This document shows, piece after piece, positions 13,155 to 13,161 of a stretch of DNA of 13,161 nucleotides. A program made the position numbers and the translations under genes. The notes below the pieces were generated by a model, which worked only from the letters and a program-made list of their open reading frames with translations, had not been told where the DNA came from and searched no databases. The DNA comes from Methanoregula sp. UBA276 (lineage in GTDB: Archaea; Halobacteriota; Methanomicrobia; Methanomicrobiales; Methanospirillaceae): assembly GCA_002508495.1 (NCBI GenBank), contig DANA01000083.1, forward strand, positions 1-13,161. Reading direction: 5' to 3'. Position 1 is the stretch's first letter, and each line of letters starts with the position of its first letter.

Positions 13155-13161
13155 CCCCGCC

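Noticed and set aside
13089..13161. Frame from ATG 13089 open to the right edge
   Set aside because: It lacks an SD, lies inside the strongest RNA helix and runs over a T6 tract; too short to judge.

Overview
The window most likely comes from a methanogenic archaeon, probably of the Methanomicrobiales (Methanoregula-like). The grounds are a GC-rich A/V-type ATP synthase subunit I at the left edge, archaeal TATA-like boxes and T-tract terminators, and A/T-tract intergenic repeats built around GATCGCGATC-type palindromes. The taxon is an inference from style and gene content, not from a search.

Layout. (1) 3-1817: the 3' part of the membrane subunit I of the archaeal ATP synthase, open at the left edge. 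(2) 1818-2322: non-coding, filled with direct and inverted A/T-tract repeats. (3) 2323-7935: a complete type I restriction-modification operon in the order hsdR, hsdM, hsdS, all on the + strand. An unusual inverted-repeat spacer lies between hsdM and hsdS and overlaps the hsdS start codon. (4) 7936-9687: cargo cassette 1, a 47-residue small ORF one base upstream of a 453-residue papain/C39-like cysteine peptidase candidate. (5) 9728-9908: a truncated, frameshifted second copy of the hsdS 3' end. (6) 9927-11428: cargo cassette 2, a leftward wHTH regulator and DUF3467-like pair, divergent from a rightward 187-residue Rossmann-like protein, with an 18-bp perfect palindrome in the shared promoter region. 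(7) About 11463-11556: a third, heavily decayed copy of the hsdS 3' end. (8) 11557-12133: non-coding, with repeats and, at its end, two strong hairpins that form the leader of the next gene. (9) 12134-12766: a two-gene unit of a 167-residue protein I do not recognise and a 40-residue single-pass membrane protein. (10) 12767-13161: a T-rich terminator, more A/T-tract repeats, and a compact GC-rich segment that looks like a structured RNA with its own TATA-like box and T-run.

How it fits together. HsdR, HsdM and HsdS would form a standard type I R-M complex: HsdS recognises a bipartite site, HsdM methylates adenine, and HsdR translocates and cuts. The most interesting signal is that the 3' end of hsdS occurs three times and brackets two unrelated cargo cassettes. 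The locus therefore reads as a defence island in which the conserved distal part of hsdS has served repeatedly as a recombination or insertion boundary. The peptidase with its small upstream ORF, and the Rossmann-like gene with its divergent regulator pair, are candidate undescribed accessory or defence modules. No transposase, integrase, recombinase or CRISPR array was seen.
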